A stretch of DNA of 64,000 nt, taken from the NCBI GenBank assembly GCA_029263125.1, contig JAJCYD010000048.1:1-64000 (forward strand), given 5' to 3'. Under the pieces are notes generated by a model that was given only the letters and a program-made list of their open reading frames with translations, searched no databases and was not told the DNA's origin. Origin of the DNA: Solirubrobacteraceae bacterium. GTDB lineage: Bacteria; Actinomycetota; Thermoleophilia; Solirubrobacterales; Solirubrobacteraceae. Positions 45,074-53,953 of this stretch are shown here, piece after piece (the stretch's first letter is position 1; each line of letters opens with the position of its first letter). The position numbers and the translations under genes were made by a program.

Positions 45074-46773
45074 CGAGCATCGACCGCGACCGCTACGGCG
45101 CGCTCTACGGCCCAACCGTCGGCGACCGCCTGCGCCTCGCCGACACCGACCTCTGGCTGGAGGTCGAGGAGGACCGCTGCATCGGCGGCGACGAGGCGGT
45201 CTTCGGCGGCGGCAAGACGATCCGCGAATCGATGCTCCAGGGCAGCCGAACGTCCGCCCAGGGCGCGCCCGACACGGTCATCACGAACGTCGTCGTGCTC
45301 GACCACTGGGGCGTCATCCGCTGCGACGTCGGCATCCGCGCGGGGCGCATCGTCGCGCTCGGCAAGGCCGGCAACCCCGATATCGCCGACGGCGTTCATC
45401 CGGATCTCGAGATCGGCCCGACGACGGACATCATCGCCGGCGAGGGTCGCATCCTCACCGCCGGCGGGATCGACTGCCATGTGCACTTCATCTGCCCGCA
45501 GCTCGTCGACACGGCCGTCGCGTCGGGCATCACGACGATGATCGGCGGCGGCACCGGCCCGTCCGAAGGCACACGCGCGACGACCTGCACGCCAAGCCCG
45601 CGCGCCCTCGGCGAGATGTTGCTCGCGCTCGACGCGACGCCCGTCAACGTCCTGCTGCTGGGCAAGGGCAACACGATCTGCACCGACGGCCTGATCGAGC
45701 AGCTGCGCGCCGGCGCCGGCGGCTTGAAGCTCCACGAGGACTGGGGCACCACGCCGGCCGCGATCGACTGCTGCCTGCGCATCGCCGACGAGACCGGCGT
45801 CCAGGTCGCAATCCACACCGACACGCTCAACGAGGCCGGCTACCTGGAGTCGACGCTCGCCGCGATCGGCGGGCGCACGATCCACGCCTACCACACCGAG
45901 GGCGCCGGCGGCGGCCACGCGCCGGACATCATCGAGCTCGCCGCGCACCCCAACGTCCTGCCGTCCTCGACGAACCCGACGCGCCCGCACACGATCAACA
46001 CGATCGACGAGCACCTCGACATGCTCATCGTCTGCCACCACCTCAACCCGCGCATCCCCGAGGACCTCGCGTTCGCCGAATCGCGGATCCGGGCGAGCAC
46101 AATCGCCGCCGAGGACGTGTTGCACGACCTCGGCGCGATCTCGATGATCGGCTCCGACGCCCAGGCGATGGGCCGCGTCGGCGAGACGATCATCCGCACC
46201 TGGCAGACAGCGCACGCGATGAAGCATCGCCTGGGCGACACCGCAGGTCGCGCAGACAACGCGCGCCTTCGCCGTTACGTCGCGAAGTACACGATCTGCC
46301 CCGCCGTCGCGCACGGCATCGACGCGCACGTCGGCTCCGTCGAGGTCGGCAAGCTCGCCGATCTCGTCCTGTGGGACCCGGCGTTCTTCGGCGTGCGCCC
46401 GCGGCTGGTCGTCAAGGCCGGCGCCATCGCGTGGGCGCCGATCGGCGATCCGAATGCGTCGATCCCCACCCCCCAGCCGGTGCTCGGCGCGCCGATGTTC
46501 GCGGGTACCGGCCGCCTAGCCGCCCGCCGGTCGATGACGTTCGTCTCGCCGCTCGCCGCGAGCTCCGGCGAGCTGACCTCGCTGGGCCTGGAGTCCGAGC
46601 TCGTCGCCATCGGCGACACGCGCCACCTCGGCAAGGCGGACATGCCCGAGAACGGCGCGTGCCCGGACATCGTCGTGCAGCCCGACACCTTCAAGGTCAC
46701 GGTCGACGGCATCCAGATCGAGCCGCGACCCGTCGCCGAGCTTCCGCTCGCCCAGCGCTACGAGCTCTTCTGA
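45070..46773 (+). CDS. ureC: Urease subunit alpha (catalytic)
   Basis: 567 aa, standard length. Nickel-binding histidines in [12 protein letters not shown] (about 134-140), the carbamylated lysine in GLKLHEDWG (about 218), the substrate-side [12 protein letters not shown] and the flap histidine segment [19 protein letters not shown] (about 320-338). It overlaps ureB by 4 bp and is followed by ureF after 1 bp. All catalytic parts look intact. Confidence 0.97.
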   Translation: MTSIDRDRYGALYGPTVGDRLRLADTDLWLEVEEDRCIGGDEAVFGGGKTIRESMLQGSRTSAQGAPDTVITNVVVLDHWGVIRCDVGIRAGRIVALGKAGNPDIADGVHPDLEIGPTTDIIAGEGRILTAGGIDCHVHFICPQLVDTAVASGITTMIGGGTGPSEGTRATTCTPSPRALGEMLLALDATPVNVLLLGKGNTICTDGLIEQLRAGAGGLKLHEDWGTTPAAIDCCLRIADETGVQVAIHTDTLNEAGYLESTLAAIGGRTIHAYHTEGAGGGHAPDIIELAAHPNVLPSSTNPTRPHTINTIDEHLDMLIVCHHLNPRIPEDLAFAESRIRASTIAAEDVLHDLGAISMIGSDAQAMGRVGETIIRTWQTAHAMKHRLGDTAGRADNARLRRYVAKYTICPAVAHGIDAHVGSVEVGKLADLVLWDPAFFGVRPRLVVKAGAIAWAPIGDPNASIPTPQPVLGAPMFAGTGRLAARRSMTFVSPLAASSGELTSLGLESELVAIGDTRHLGKADMPENGACPDIVVQPDTFKVTVDGIQIEPRPVAELPLAQRYELF

Positions 46774-46774
46774 C

Positions 46775-47452
46775 ATGAGCACGGCCGCGGTCGCAAGCCT
46801 GCTGCTGGCCGACTCGCGCTTTCCGGCGGGCAGCTACGCGCATTCGCTGGGGCTCGAGCAGGCGGTCGCCGAGGGCCTGGACGTCGACGGCGTCCCGGCG
46901 TTCCTCGGGGCGCGGCTGCGACTCATCGCGACGGCGGATGCCACGATCAGCGTCGCCGCACGGCGCGCCGCGCGCGATGGATCGGAGGACGAGCTCGCCG
47001 CCCTGGACGACGAGCACGCCGCTCGCTGCCCGAGCCCGGTCCTGCGAGACATCTCCCGGCGCCTGGGGTCACAGCTGCTGCGCAGCGCGGCCACCGCCTG
47101 GCCGGCAGCACCGTCGATCGATCGCTACCGCGCGGCGTCGACGTCCACGCCGCGCCCGGTCGCGCTCGGCGTCGTCGGCGCGGCGGCCGGATGCAGCGAC
47201 GTGGACGTCGCGACCGTCGCCATCTACGACGACGCCGCAACCGTCGCCAGCGCGGCGCTGAAGCTGCTCGGCATGGACCCGGCGCTCACGGCGCGCTGGC
47301 TCGCCGACCTCGTCCCCGAGATCGCCGAAGCCGCCCGCGAGGTCGCCGCCGACCCGCGCCCGGTCGCCGAGCAGCCGCCGCCGGCGGCGATCGGCGTCGA
47401 GCTGGCCGCCGGTCGCCACGCCGTTGCTGAGGAGCGCCTCTTTGTCAGCTGA
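46775..47452 (+). CDS. ureF: Urease accessory protein UreF
   Basis: 225 aa. UreF forms the UreDFG activation complex that loads nickel into urease. Conserved N-terminus [20 protein letters not shown] (from about residue 7), which is the UreF signature (DxxxPxGxxxHSxGLE). The rest is poorly conserved helical sequence. It follows ureC after 1 bp; its 3' end overlaps the ureG start. Confidence 0.93.
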   Translation: MSTAAVASLLLADSRFPAGSYAHSLGLEQAVAEGLDVDGVPAFLGARLRLIATADATISVAARRAARDGSEDELAALDDEHAARCPSPVLRDISRRLGSQLLRSAATAWPAAPSIDRYRAASTSTPRPVALGVVGAAAGCSDVDVATVAIYDDAATVASAALKLLGMDPALTARWLADLVPEIAEAAREVAADPRPVAEQPPPAAIGVELAAGRHAVAEERLFVS

Positions 47453-48137
47453 GCGAGCGCTGCGAATCGGGATCGGCGGGCCGGTCGGATCGGGCAAGAG
47501 CAGCCTGATCGCCGCGTTGTGCCGCGAGCTGGCGGCCGAGGTCGCGCTCGGCGTCGTGACGAACGACATCTACACGACCGAGGATGCCGAGTTCCTGCGC
47601 TCCGAGGGCGTGCTCGCATCGCGGCGGATCGCGGCGGTGCGGACGGGCTGCTGCCCGCACACCGCGATCCGCGACGACATCACGATCAACCTCGAGGCCG
47701 TGGAGGAGCTCGAGCGCGATCAGGGTCCGCTCGAGCTCGTGCTCGTCGAGAGCGGGGGCGACAACCTGACCGCGATCTTCAGCCCGGCGCTCGCCGACGT
47801 GCAGATCTTCGTCATCGACGTCGCGGGCGGCGACGACATCCCGCGCAAGGGCGGGCCTGGGGTCGCCCGCGCGGACCTGCTGGTCATCAACAAGACCGAC
47901 CTCGCGCCGTACGTCGGCTCCGACGTGCAACGGATGATCGCCGACGCGACCGAGCGCCGAGGCTCGCTGCCGGTGCATGCGCTGTCGCTGACGTCCGCTC
48001 CCTACGCCCAACCCGTCGCCGCCTGGATCCGCACGCAGCTCGGCGCCTTCGTCCGGGCCGGCGGCCATCTGCATTCCAGCGCGACCGGAGCCCCCGTCCC
48101 CCATCACAGCCATCCTCACGCCCACGCGCACGGCTGA
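47442..48137 (+). CDS. ureG: Urease accessory GTPase UreG with C-terminal His tail
   Basis: 231 aa from the TTG at 47442, chosen for the GAGGAG 7 nt upstream (alternative TTG at 47424). SIMIBI-class GTPase that powers nickel insertion: P-loop [14 protein letters not shown], the metal-binding Cys-Pro-His in [23 protein letters not shown] and [11 protein letters not shown]. Unusual: the C-terminus (about 209-231) carries eight histidines (HLHSS ... [11 protein letters not shown]), while His-rich runs in UreG are normally N-terminal. ureE, the usual nickel-delivering His-rich protein, is missing, so this tail may bind or store nickel. Confidence 0.93.
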   Translation: MSAERALRIGIGGPVGSGKSSLIAALCRELAAEVALGVVTNDIYTTEDAEFLRSEGVLASRRIAAVRTGCCPHTAIRDDITINLEAVEELERDQGPLELVLVESGGDNLTAIFSPALADVQIFVIDVAGGDDIPRKGGPGVARADLLVINKTDLAPYVGSDVQRMIADATERRGSLPVHALSLTSAPYAQPVAAWIRTQLGAFVRAGGHLHSSATGAPVPHHSHPHAHAHG

Positions 48138-48255
48138 GAAATCCGCGACCGCTGTCGCGGCGCTGGAGGTCCGCCGCACCTCGGCCGGTCACGAGATCGT
48201 CGAGCTGCGGCGCGGCGAACGCCTCGCGCCTCGGATCCTCTCCCGCGGCGGCGTC

Positions 48256-48885
48256 GTGCGAGCCGCGCTCGTGCCGACGCAGGCCGGCCCGCTGGCCGGT
48301 GATCGCGACGTCGCGCGGATCGTCGTCGGCGCCGGTGCGACGCTCGTCATCGAACCGGTCGCCGCCACGCTCGCGCTGCCCGGCGCGCCGCGCACCGTGC
48401 TGCGCCTGGACGCGACGGTGCTCGCCGGCGGGCGGCTCGTGCTCGACGAGGGGCCGCTGATCGTCGCCGCGGGCGCCGACGTGCGGCGTCACTGCACGAT
48501 CGAGCTCGAGGCGGGCGCCGTGGCGGCGCTGCGCGAGACCGTGATCCTCGGCCGTGACGGCGAGGTGCCGGGCACGCTGAACAGCACCCTGCGCGTGACG
48601 CTCGCGGGACGAGCGCTGCTGCACGATGGGATGCGCTTCGGCGCGGCGACCGCCCAAGCGGATGCGCACGTCGCGCTGGCCCCGGAACATCGTGTCGTGG
48701 TGGCGGTAACGATGCTCGGTCAGCGGCCCGCGCGCGACGGCGACGTGCTCGAGCTACAGGGACCGGGTGGGATGCTGCGCGTCAGCGGGTCGTCACTCGC
48801 CGCGGTTGAGGCGGCGGTCGACGAGCGCTGGCAGACGTGGTCGGCGTCGTGTCAGCTGCCCGGCTCGGTGAGCCCGAACGTGTAG
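48256..48885 (+). CDS. ureD: Urease accessory protein UreD (start uncertain)
   Basis: 209 aa from the GTG at 48256, the only standard start in this frame after an upstream stop near 47990. UreD-type sequence continues about 31 residues further upstream in the same frame (LEVRRTSAGHEIVELRRGER from 48163, CTG) with no ATG, GTG or TTG. UreD is normally about 250-280 aa and needs that N-terminal strand, so translation may start at a CTG (48163) or be coupled unusually to ureG, or a start was lost. Further features: GPLAGDRDVARIVVGAGATL and the RETVILGRDGEV region. Last gene of the operon. Confidence 0.82.
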   Translation: MRAALVPTQAGPLAGDRDVARIVVGAGATLVIEPVAATLALPGAPRTVLRLDATVLAGGRLVLDEGPLIVAAGADVRRHCTIELEAGAVAALRETVILGRDGEVPGTLNSTLRVTLAGRALLHDGMRFGAATAQADAHVALAPEHRVVVAVTMLGQRPARDGDVLELQGPGGMLRVSGSSLAAVEAAVDERWQTWSASCQLPGSVSPNV

Positions 48886-48952
48886 GACCCATCGCTGCTC
48901 GACACGATGCGCAGGCGATAGATCCCGGTGAGGTCGCCGCCTGCGTCTGGGC
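48852..48952 (-). pseudogene. Possible beta-strand C-terminal remnant
   Basis: A minus-strand frame reads DLTGIYRLRIVSSSDGSYTF ending GLTEPGS with a stop near 48854, close to the pre-peptidase C-terminal or jelly-roll type pattern. It overlaps the last 34 bp of ureD on the opposite strand and has no upstream domain. It may be the end of a lost gene or a coincidence; listed because the composition looks coding. Confidence 0.22.
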
Positions 48953-48972
48953 GCCGGCGCCGGCGCCGGCGC
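48951..48972. repeat. GCGCCG hexamer repeat
   Basis: About 3.7 copies of GCGCCG, fully self-complementary, in the 309-bp gap between ureD and the RTX-like gene. It could fold into a strong hairpin and stop transcription from either side, but no T-run is present. Apart from this and the possible remnant at 48852-48952, nothing else is recognisable in the gap. Confidence 0.4.
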
Positions 48973-49194
48973 AGCGCACATCGTGGTCGGGCGGGATGTC
49001 GCGGCGAGTCCCAGAGAGCGCATCTGACCGCGAGGCGACCGAACGAGTCATGCCCGGGGGAACATTCGTCCGAGGATTCGAGAACAGGTTCTGAGTTGCG
49101 AGGAACCTGGCGATCCCACGGTCGACTGCCTGTGCGCCCGAGCTGCGTGTGTCGCGGGTTCATCGGTCCCTGCACTCCACCGGATGGTGCTCCA

Positions 49195-50961
49195 ATGACA
49201 CCTCATCGACTGACTGTGCCTCTTCTCGGGCTCATGGCAGTGCTCGTCATCGCCTCCACCGCAACCGCGGTGACCAAGCGCGGGACCTCCAAGGCCAACG
49301 TGATCACCGGAACGTCGAAGTCCGACGTGCTATCGGGCCGCGGTGGAAGGGACCGCCTGCGTGGGCTTGGCGGCAACGACCGCCTGTTCGGCGGATCGGG
49401 CAAGGACCGCCTGTCGGGCGGCAGGGGCCGCGACCGCCTCTCCGGAGGCAGCGGCGGTGACCGCCTGTACGGCGGCTCGGGTCGAGATCGCCTGCTCGGA
49501 GGCGCGGGCAACGACCGTCTGTCGGGCAACTCGGGCAACGACATCGCCGACGGTGGCAAGGGAGCTGACCGGCTCATCGGCGGCAGCGGTAAGGACGAGC
49601 TGTTCGGCGGCGCGCAGAACGACAGCATCAGCGGCGGTTCCGGAAGCGACACGCTTGAGGGCGGGACCGGCGACGACACGCTTTCCGGCGCCGCCGGCGA
49701 CGACATCATGCGCGGCGGGCGCGGGGCCGACAAGATCACGGGTGGCCCCGGCAACGACATCGCGCGAGGCGGCTTCGGCAGCGACAGGATCGACGGCGGC
49801 GATGGTGACGACGGGCTCATGGGCAGCTCGGCGAACGACACGATCAACGGCGGGGCGGGCAACGACACCATCAACGGCGGCACCGGAGACGATCGCGTCG
49901 ATGGCGGCGACGGCGACGACCGTCTGGACGGCGGCGACGGCAACGACGTCTTGCTGGGCGGCAACGGCAACGACTTCATCGTCGAGTCGCGCTTCGGCAA
50001 CGACCAGCTCGTCGACGGCGGCCCGGGCGACGACTACATCCACACCAACCGCGGGCGCGACAAGATCATCCTCGGCGGCGAGGGCGACGACGTCATTCAG
50101 GGAGGCTCGGCGCCCGACGGGACCTTGAACTCCGACGGATCGCCCGCGGCCGACGCCGTCATCGACGGCGGCCCCGGAAACGACATCCTGCTCGGGGGCG
50201 GTTCTCAGGACCGCCTGCGCGGCGGCGAGGGCAACGACATCCTCTTCGGCGGCGCGAGCCACAACACGATCGACCTCTACGACTGCGGCCCCGGCCAGGA
50301 CGTCGTCTTCATCGACCCGGCTGAGTTGCTCGCGCTCGCGACGCTGATACAGGTCGTGACGGGTTCAGGCGGCTGTGAGCGCGCGATCCTGGCGGATCCG
50401 TCGGTTGACGACCCCCGCTTCGACGGCCTCAACGGCGCACCGCACGCCGGCAAGCAGACCGGCGGTGCCGACGGCGCCAAGGTGCTCGAGCAGATCGCCG
50501 TGCAATCGGAGATCGAGAACATCAACGGGACGGCGGGCAACGACACGATCAACGGAACCCCGCTCGCCGACTCGGTCAACGGCCAGGACGGCGACGACGT
50601 CGTGCGAGGGGGCGACGGTGACGACGAGATCCGCGGCGACGACGGCAACGATCAGCTCTTCGGCGACAACGGCGACGATGCGTTGTTCGGCGAGTCGGGC
50701 GACGACCTGATCGACGGCGGTCCCGGCGAGGACGAGATCGAAGGCGGCCGCGGCAACGACACGCTGCGGGGCGGCGACGGCAACGACTCGATCAACGGCG
50801 GCCTTGACTCCGACAAGATCTTCGGCGGCGCCGGCGACGACGAGATCGTCAGCCTCGATGGCGCTGCCGACGAGATCACCTGCGGCCCGGGATTTGATCG
50901 CGTGACGAAGGACCGGCTCGACAAGATCCTCGACCCGCGAGCGTGCGAGGTCGTGGAATAG
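49195..50961 (+). CDS. Secreted RTX-like calcium-binding repeat protein
   Basis: 588 aa. Signal peptide at residues 1-25 (hydrophobic core LLGLMAVLVIASTATA). Then about 30 glycine/aspartate-rich nonapeptide repeats of the GGxGxDxLx type: the first block (about 45-330) has many Arg variants (GGSGRDRLLGG), the second (about 445-565) is richer in Asp (GGDGDDEIRGDDG). Between them (about 345-445) a non-repeat region holds two cysteines, DLYDCGPGQD and GSGGCERAI. Such beta-rolls bind Ca2+ outside the cell; no protease, lipase or adhesin domain accompanies them, so the role is unknown. Homologues with only repeats are frequent in soil actinobacteria. Confidence 0.8.
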   Translation: MTPHRLTVPLLGLMAVLVIASTATAVTKRGTSKANVITGTSKSDVLSGRGGRDRLRGLGGNDRLFGGSGKDRLSGGRGRDRLSGGSGGDRLYGGSGRDRLLGGAGNDRLSGNSGNDIADGGKGADRLIGGSGKDELFGGAQNDSISGGSGSDTLEGGTGDDTLSGAAGDDIMRGGRGADKITGGPGNDIARGGFGSDRIDGGDGDDGLMGSSANDTINGGAGNDTINGGTGDDRVDGGDGDDRLDGGDGNDVLLGGNGNDFIVESRFGNDQLVDGGPGDDYIHTNRGRDKIILGGEGDDVIQGGSAPDGTLNSDGSPAADAVIDGGPGNDILLGGGSQDRLRGGEGNDILFGGASHNTIDLYDCGPGQDVVFIDPAELLALATLIQVVTGSGGCERAILADPSVDDPRFDGLNGAPHAGKQTGGADGAKVLEQIAVQSEIENINGTAGNDTINGTPLADSVNGQDGDDVVRGGDGDDEIRGDDGNDQLFGDNGDDALFGESGDDLIDGGPGEDEIEGGRGNDTLRGGDGNDSINGGLDSDKIFGGAGDDEIVSLDGAADEITCGPGFDRVTKDRLDKILDPRACEVVE

Positions 50962-51082
50962 ACCCAGCGCAGATCGTCGCGCCTCGGGCAGCCGCCGCGC
51001 GGACGTGCCGGCCACGTCTCGCTTGCGTGCGCCGCGCGCCCGCGACAGTCGAGATCCTCGACCTGCGCAGCTGATCGGGAGG

Positions 51083-51350
51083 TCAGCGACGCGCGAGGCG
51101 CTGGATGCGGTCGTTGATCTGGTGCGCGGCGTCGTTGTCGTGCGGGAACGCCCGAATCAGCGCCGCGGCTTCGGTCGCGGCACGTGCCCGCAGGTCATCG
51201 ACGGTTCTTGTCACGAACGCCGGCCGGAGGTCAGCGTCGCCTGCAAGCCCGGCCTACGATCGGTCATCGCCAGGCGCGACGTCAGCTCGGGGTAGACGAC
51301 GGTGCTGACGATGTCGTAGAGCGGCGCGAGCGTCGCGCCCACTGGTAGAG
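51083..51350 (-). pseudogene. HipA-like kinase C-terminal remnant
   Basis: Minus-strand frames join: ATLAPLYDIVSTVVYPELTS followed by RLAMTD, then after a frame change GDADLRPAFVTRTVDDLRAR ... AAALIRAFPHDND to a stop at 51083. APLYDIVSTVVYPELTxRLAM is the well-known C-terminal segment of HipA-type serine/threonine kinase toxins. The N-terminal two-thirds and any HipB are absent. It is 80 bp from tRNA-Arg and may mark another decayed insertion. Confidence 0.5.
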
Positions 51351-51432
51351 CAGCGAGTAGTTTTTGCCGCCTGTTTGGATCTGGCCGACATTCTGCTACT
51401 CAGTCTTTCGACGAGTTGCAGCTACGTCGTCA

Positions 51433-51505
51433 CACCCCGGGCTGGATTCGAACCAGCGACCTGCGGATTAGAAGTCCGCTGCTCTATCCACTGAGCTACC
51501 GGGGC
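51433..51505 (-). tRNA. tRNA-Arg(TCT)
   Basis: Minus strand: acceptor GCCCCGG, D arm with AGCTCAGTGGATAGAGC, anticodon stem-loop CGGACTTCTAATCCG with anticodon TCT, T arm GCTGGTTCGAATCCAGC and 3' side CCGGGGT followed by G73. 73 nt, no CCA encoded. All four arms pair well. Confidence 0.94.
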
Positions 51506-51645
51506 ACGCGCCGGCCACGAGCGACCGGCAGCGGGGATGATCCCATCATCCGGCGAGTCCGCCGAGACGCCAGCCGATGCCGTAGACAGCGCGCTTGTCG
51601 CGTGGCAGGATCATCTGGGCCAACGGTGAGCACAAGGGAGCAAGA

Positions 51646-53031
51646 ATGACCGCGATTGGGGACGATTTCGGCGTGGCTTTCGGCGGCACGGTGGTGCGCC
51701 CGGGCGCTGCGAACTATGACGACCTTCGCCGGGTGTTCAACGGCATGATCGACCGGCGCCCAGCGCTGATCGCGCGTTGTGCGAGCACCGCCGACGTCGT
51801 CGCTGCCGTGACCCATGCCCGCGACAGCGGCCTCCCGCTCGCCGTCTATGGCGGCGGTCATGCCGTCACCGGCCATGCCGTCTGCGACGACGGGGTCGTC
51901 GTGGACCTGCGTCAGATGGCCTCGGTCGCGGTCGACCCCAGCACGCAGGTCGCGACCGTCGGCGGCGGCGCGCTCTGGGGCGACGTCGATGCCGCCACGA
52001 CCGAGCACGGGCTGGCCGTCACCGGGGGGCGCGTGCCCGACACCGGCGTCGCGGGCTTGACGCTCGGCTCTGGCAGCGGCTGGCTGGAGCGCAAGTTCGG
52101 CTTGACCTGCGACAGCCTCCTGTCCTGCGAGGTCGTCACCACCTCGGGCGATGTCCTGACGGCGTCCGCGGAGGAGAACTCCGAGCTCTTCTGGGGCCTG
52201 CGCGGCGGTGGCGGGAACTTCGGGATCGTCACGCAGTTCCGCTTCCAGCTGCATTCGATCCCGCCGCTGCTGTACGCCGGCATGATCATGCACCCCGCCG
52301 AGCGCGGGGCCGAGCTGCTGCGCTTCTTTCGCGACTTCATGGCAGATGCACCGGACGAGGCCGGGGGCGCCGTGGCATTCATCTCGGCGCCACCCGCGGA
52401 CTTCGTCCCCGAGCCCGTGCGCGGCAAGCCCGTCGTGGGGGTGATCGTCTGTTACGCGGGCGACCCCGACGAGGGTGAGGAGGTCATGCGCCCGCTCGTC
52501 GAGTTCGGCCCTCCTGCCATCACGATGGTCGATCGGATGCCGTACATGGCCGTGCAGAGCCTGATCGCCGAGAGCGCACCGTCCGGCATGCAGAACTACT
52601 GGTGCGCAGACTTCTGCGAGCTGCCCGACGAAGCCACCGAGGTCTTCGCCGAGCACGGCAACGCACACCTCTCGCCGCTGGCGCAGGCGCTCGTCGTGCC
52701 GGGCGGCGGGGCGATCGCACGCGTGCCCGACGACGCGATGGCCTTCGGCCAGCGTTCGGCGCCCTTCAACATCCACCTCCTGACGATGTGGCCCGATCCC
52801 GCTGACAGCGAGGCGAACATCGCATGGACGCGCTCGTTCGCCGCGGCGATGAAGCCCTACGCGCACGGGGGCGCGTATCTGAACTTCATCGGCGACGAAG
52901 GCGGCGATCGCGTGCGCGAGGCGTTCGGCCCCGAGAAGTACGAGCGCCTGCAGGCGCTGAAGGACCGCTACGACCCGTCCAACCTGCTGCGCCTCAACCA
53001 GAACATCGCGCCGTCGGCGACGCCGGCCTGA
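51646..53031 (+). CDS. FAD-linked oxidase (berberine-bridge type)
   Basis: 461 aa. PCMH-type FAD-binding domain (about 45-215): AVYGGGHAVTGHAVCDDGVV, where the His after GGG is the usual 8-alpha-histidyl FAD attachment, then VGGGALWGDVDAATTEHGLA and GGGNFGIVTQF. C-terminal BBE motif RYDPSNLLRLNQNI. Oxidises carbohydrate or alkaloid-type substrates with oxygen; substrate unknown. No signal peptide, so cytoplasmic. AAGGGAGCAAG precedes the ATG at 51646; an upstream GTG frame (51595) adds 17 residues without support. Confidence 0.85.
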   Translation: MTAIGDDFGVAFGGTVVRPGAANYDDLRRVFNGMIDRRPALIARCASTADVVAAVTHARDSGLPLAVYGGGHAVTGHAVCDDGVVVDLRQMASVAVDPSTQVATVGGGALWGDVDAATTEHGLAVTGGRVPDTGVAGLTLGSGSGWLERKFGLTCDSLLSCEVVTTSGDVLTASAEENSELFWGLRGGGGNFGIVTQFRFQLHSIPPLLYAGMIMHPAERGAELLRFFRDFMADAPDEAGGAVAFISAPPADFVPEPVRGKPVVGVIVCYAGDPDEGEEVMRPLVEFGPPAITMVDRMPYMAVQSLIAESAPSGMQNYWCADFCELPDEATEVFAEHGNAHLSPLAQALVVPGGGAIARVPDDAMAFGQRSAPFNIHLLTMWPDPADSEANIAWTRSFAAAMKPYAHGGAYLNFIGDEGGDRVREAFGPEKYERLQALKDRYDPSNLLRLNQNIAPSATPA

Positions 53032-53117
53032 GCTCGAGCGGCGCTCGCGTCGCATCGCATCGCCGACGAAGCCTCCACGACGCCGGGCATCGCCCGGCGC
53101 AGCTCGCCGCTGCCCGA

Positions 53118-53191
53118 TCGGGATGGCCGGATTCGAACCGACGACCCCCGCGTCCCAAACGCGGTGCTCTACCAAGCTGAGCTACATCCCG
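53118..53191 (-). tRNA. tRNA-Pro(TGG)
   Basis: Minus strand: acceptor CGGGATG, D arm TAGCTCAGCTTGGTAGAGCA, anticodon stem-loop CGCGTTTGGGACGCG with anticodon TGG, T arm with GGTTCGAATCC, and 3' side CATCCCG followed by A73. 74 nt, no encoded CCA. Proline-type C1-G72 start. Confidence 0.94.
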
Positions 53192-53309
53192 AGAGCGTGA
53201 ACGGTACGGACTGCGGCGTCCATGCGCCGGTAGCGGCCCAGCATCCACCATCCGTCCGCGCGACGAGCCGCGCGTCGTGGACGGTCCGGCCACGACCGAT
53301 CCAGTCCAT

Positions 53310-53870
53310 ATGGACACTCGGACTCTCAGGCTCAGCCTTCTGCCGGCGCTCCTGGTCATCGCGGCACTCGGAGCCCCCTCCGTCGCGTCCGCCTCCACGC
53401 GCTGTGCGAACGCCAATCTCGTGCCGACCAGCAAGAACCTCAAGAAGGTCAGCAGAGCGACGGTCTGTCTCGTCAACGTCGAGCGCAAGCGGCGCGGCCG
53501 CAAGGCCCTGCGCGCCCACAAGCAGCTCGAACGGGCAGCTCGGATGTTCAGCACGGAGATGGTCAGCGACAGCTTCTTCGGCCACGTCAGCCCCAGGGGT
53601 ACGACGCTCAAGTCCCGCGTGCGTCGCAACACGTCATACCTACGCGGCGTGCGCACCTGGGCGCTGGGCGAGAACCTCGGCTGGGGCAGCGGCAAGCTGG
53701 CGACCCCGCGCCGCACGGTGCGCAATTGGATGAAGTCCCGCGGCCATCGCGCCAACATGCTCAACCGCCGCTACCGCCACATCGGCGTCGGGGTCGCGGC
53801 CGGCGCACCGTTGAGCACGAGCGGACGCGCGGCGGCGACCTACACGGCCGAGTTCGGACGGCGCGGATAG
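53310..53870 (+). CDS. Secreted CAP/SCP domain protein
   Basis: 186 aa. Signal peptide 1-27 (LSLLPALLVIAALGAPSVA). CAP superfamily (SCP/YkwD) fold: CLVNVERKRRGRKALRAHKQ, the histidine in SFFGHVSPRGT, ALGENLGWGSG, and WMKSRGHRANMLNRRYRHIG with the second conserved His. YkwD-like proteins are extracellular and often linked to the envelope or spores; function unknown. The Cys pair C29/C50 may form a disulfide. Start ATG at 53310 has a weak ribosome-binding site. Confidence 0.85.
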   Translation: MDTRTLRLSLLPALLVIAALGAPSVASASTRCANANLVPTSKNLKKVSRATVCLVNVERKRRGRKALRAHKQLERAARMFSTEMVSDSFFGHVSPRGTTLKSRVRRNTSYLRGVRTWALGENLGWGSGKLATPRRTVRNWMKSRGHRANMLNRRYRHIGVGVAAGAPLSTSGRAAATYTAEFGRRG

Positions 53871-53953
53871 CTTCAAGCGCGTCGGCCCCGGCCCACCGCA
53901 CAAGGGGTCCGGCGACGTCGGCCGACGGACCATAAACCACTAGGCTCAGGCCG

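Noticed and set aside
49203-50262. Long antisense open frames over the RTX-like gene
   Set aside because: They mirror the Gly/Asp repeat on the other strand and give low-complexity Pro/Ser- or Val/Ala-rich sequence without a ribosome-binding site.
49330-50850. Possible CRISPR array from the periodic repeats
   Set aside because: The periodicity is coding (27-bp repeats in one reading frame of a signal-peptide-bearing protein), and no unique spacers or cas genes exist.
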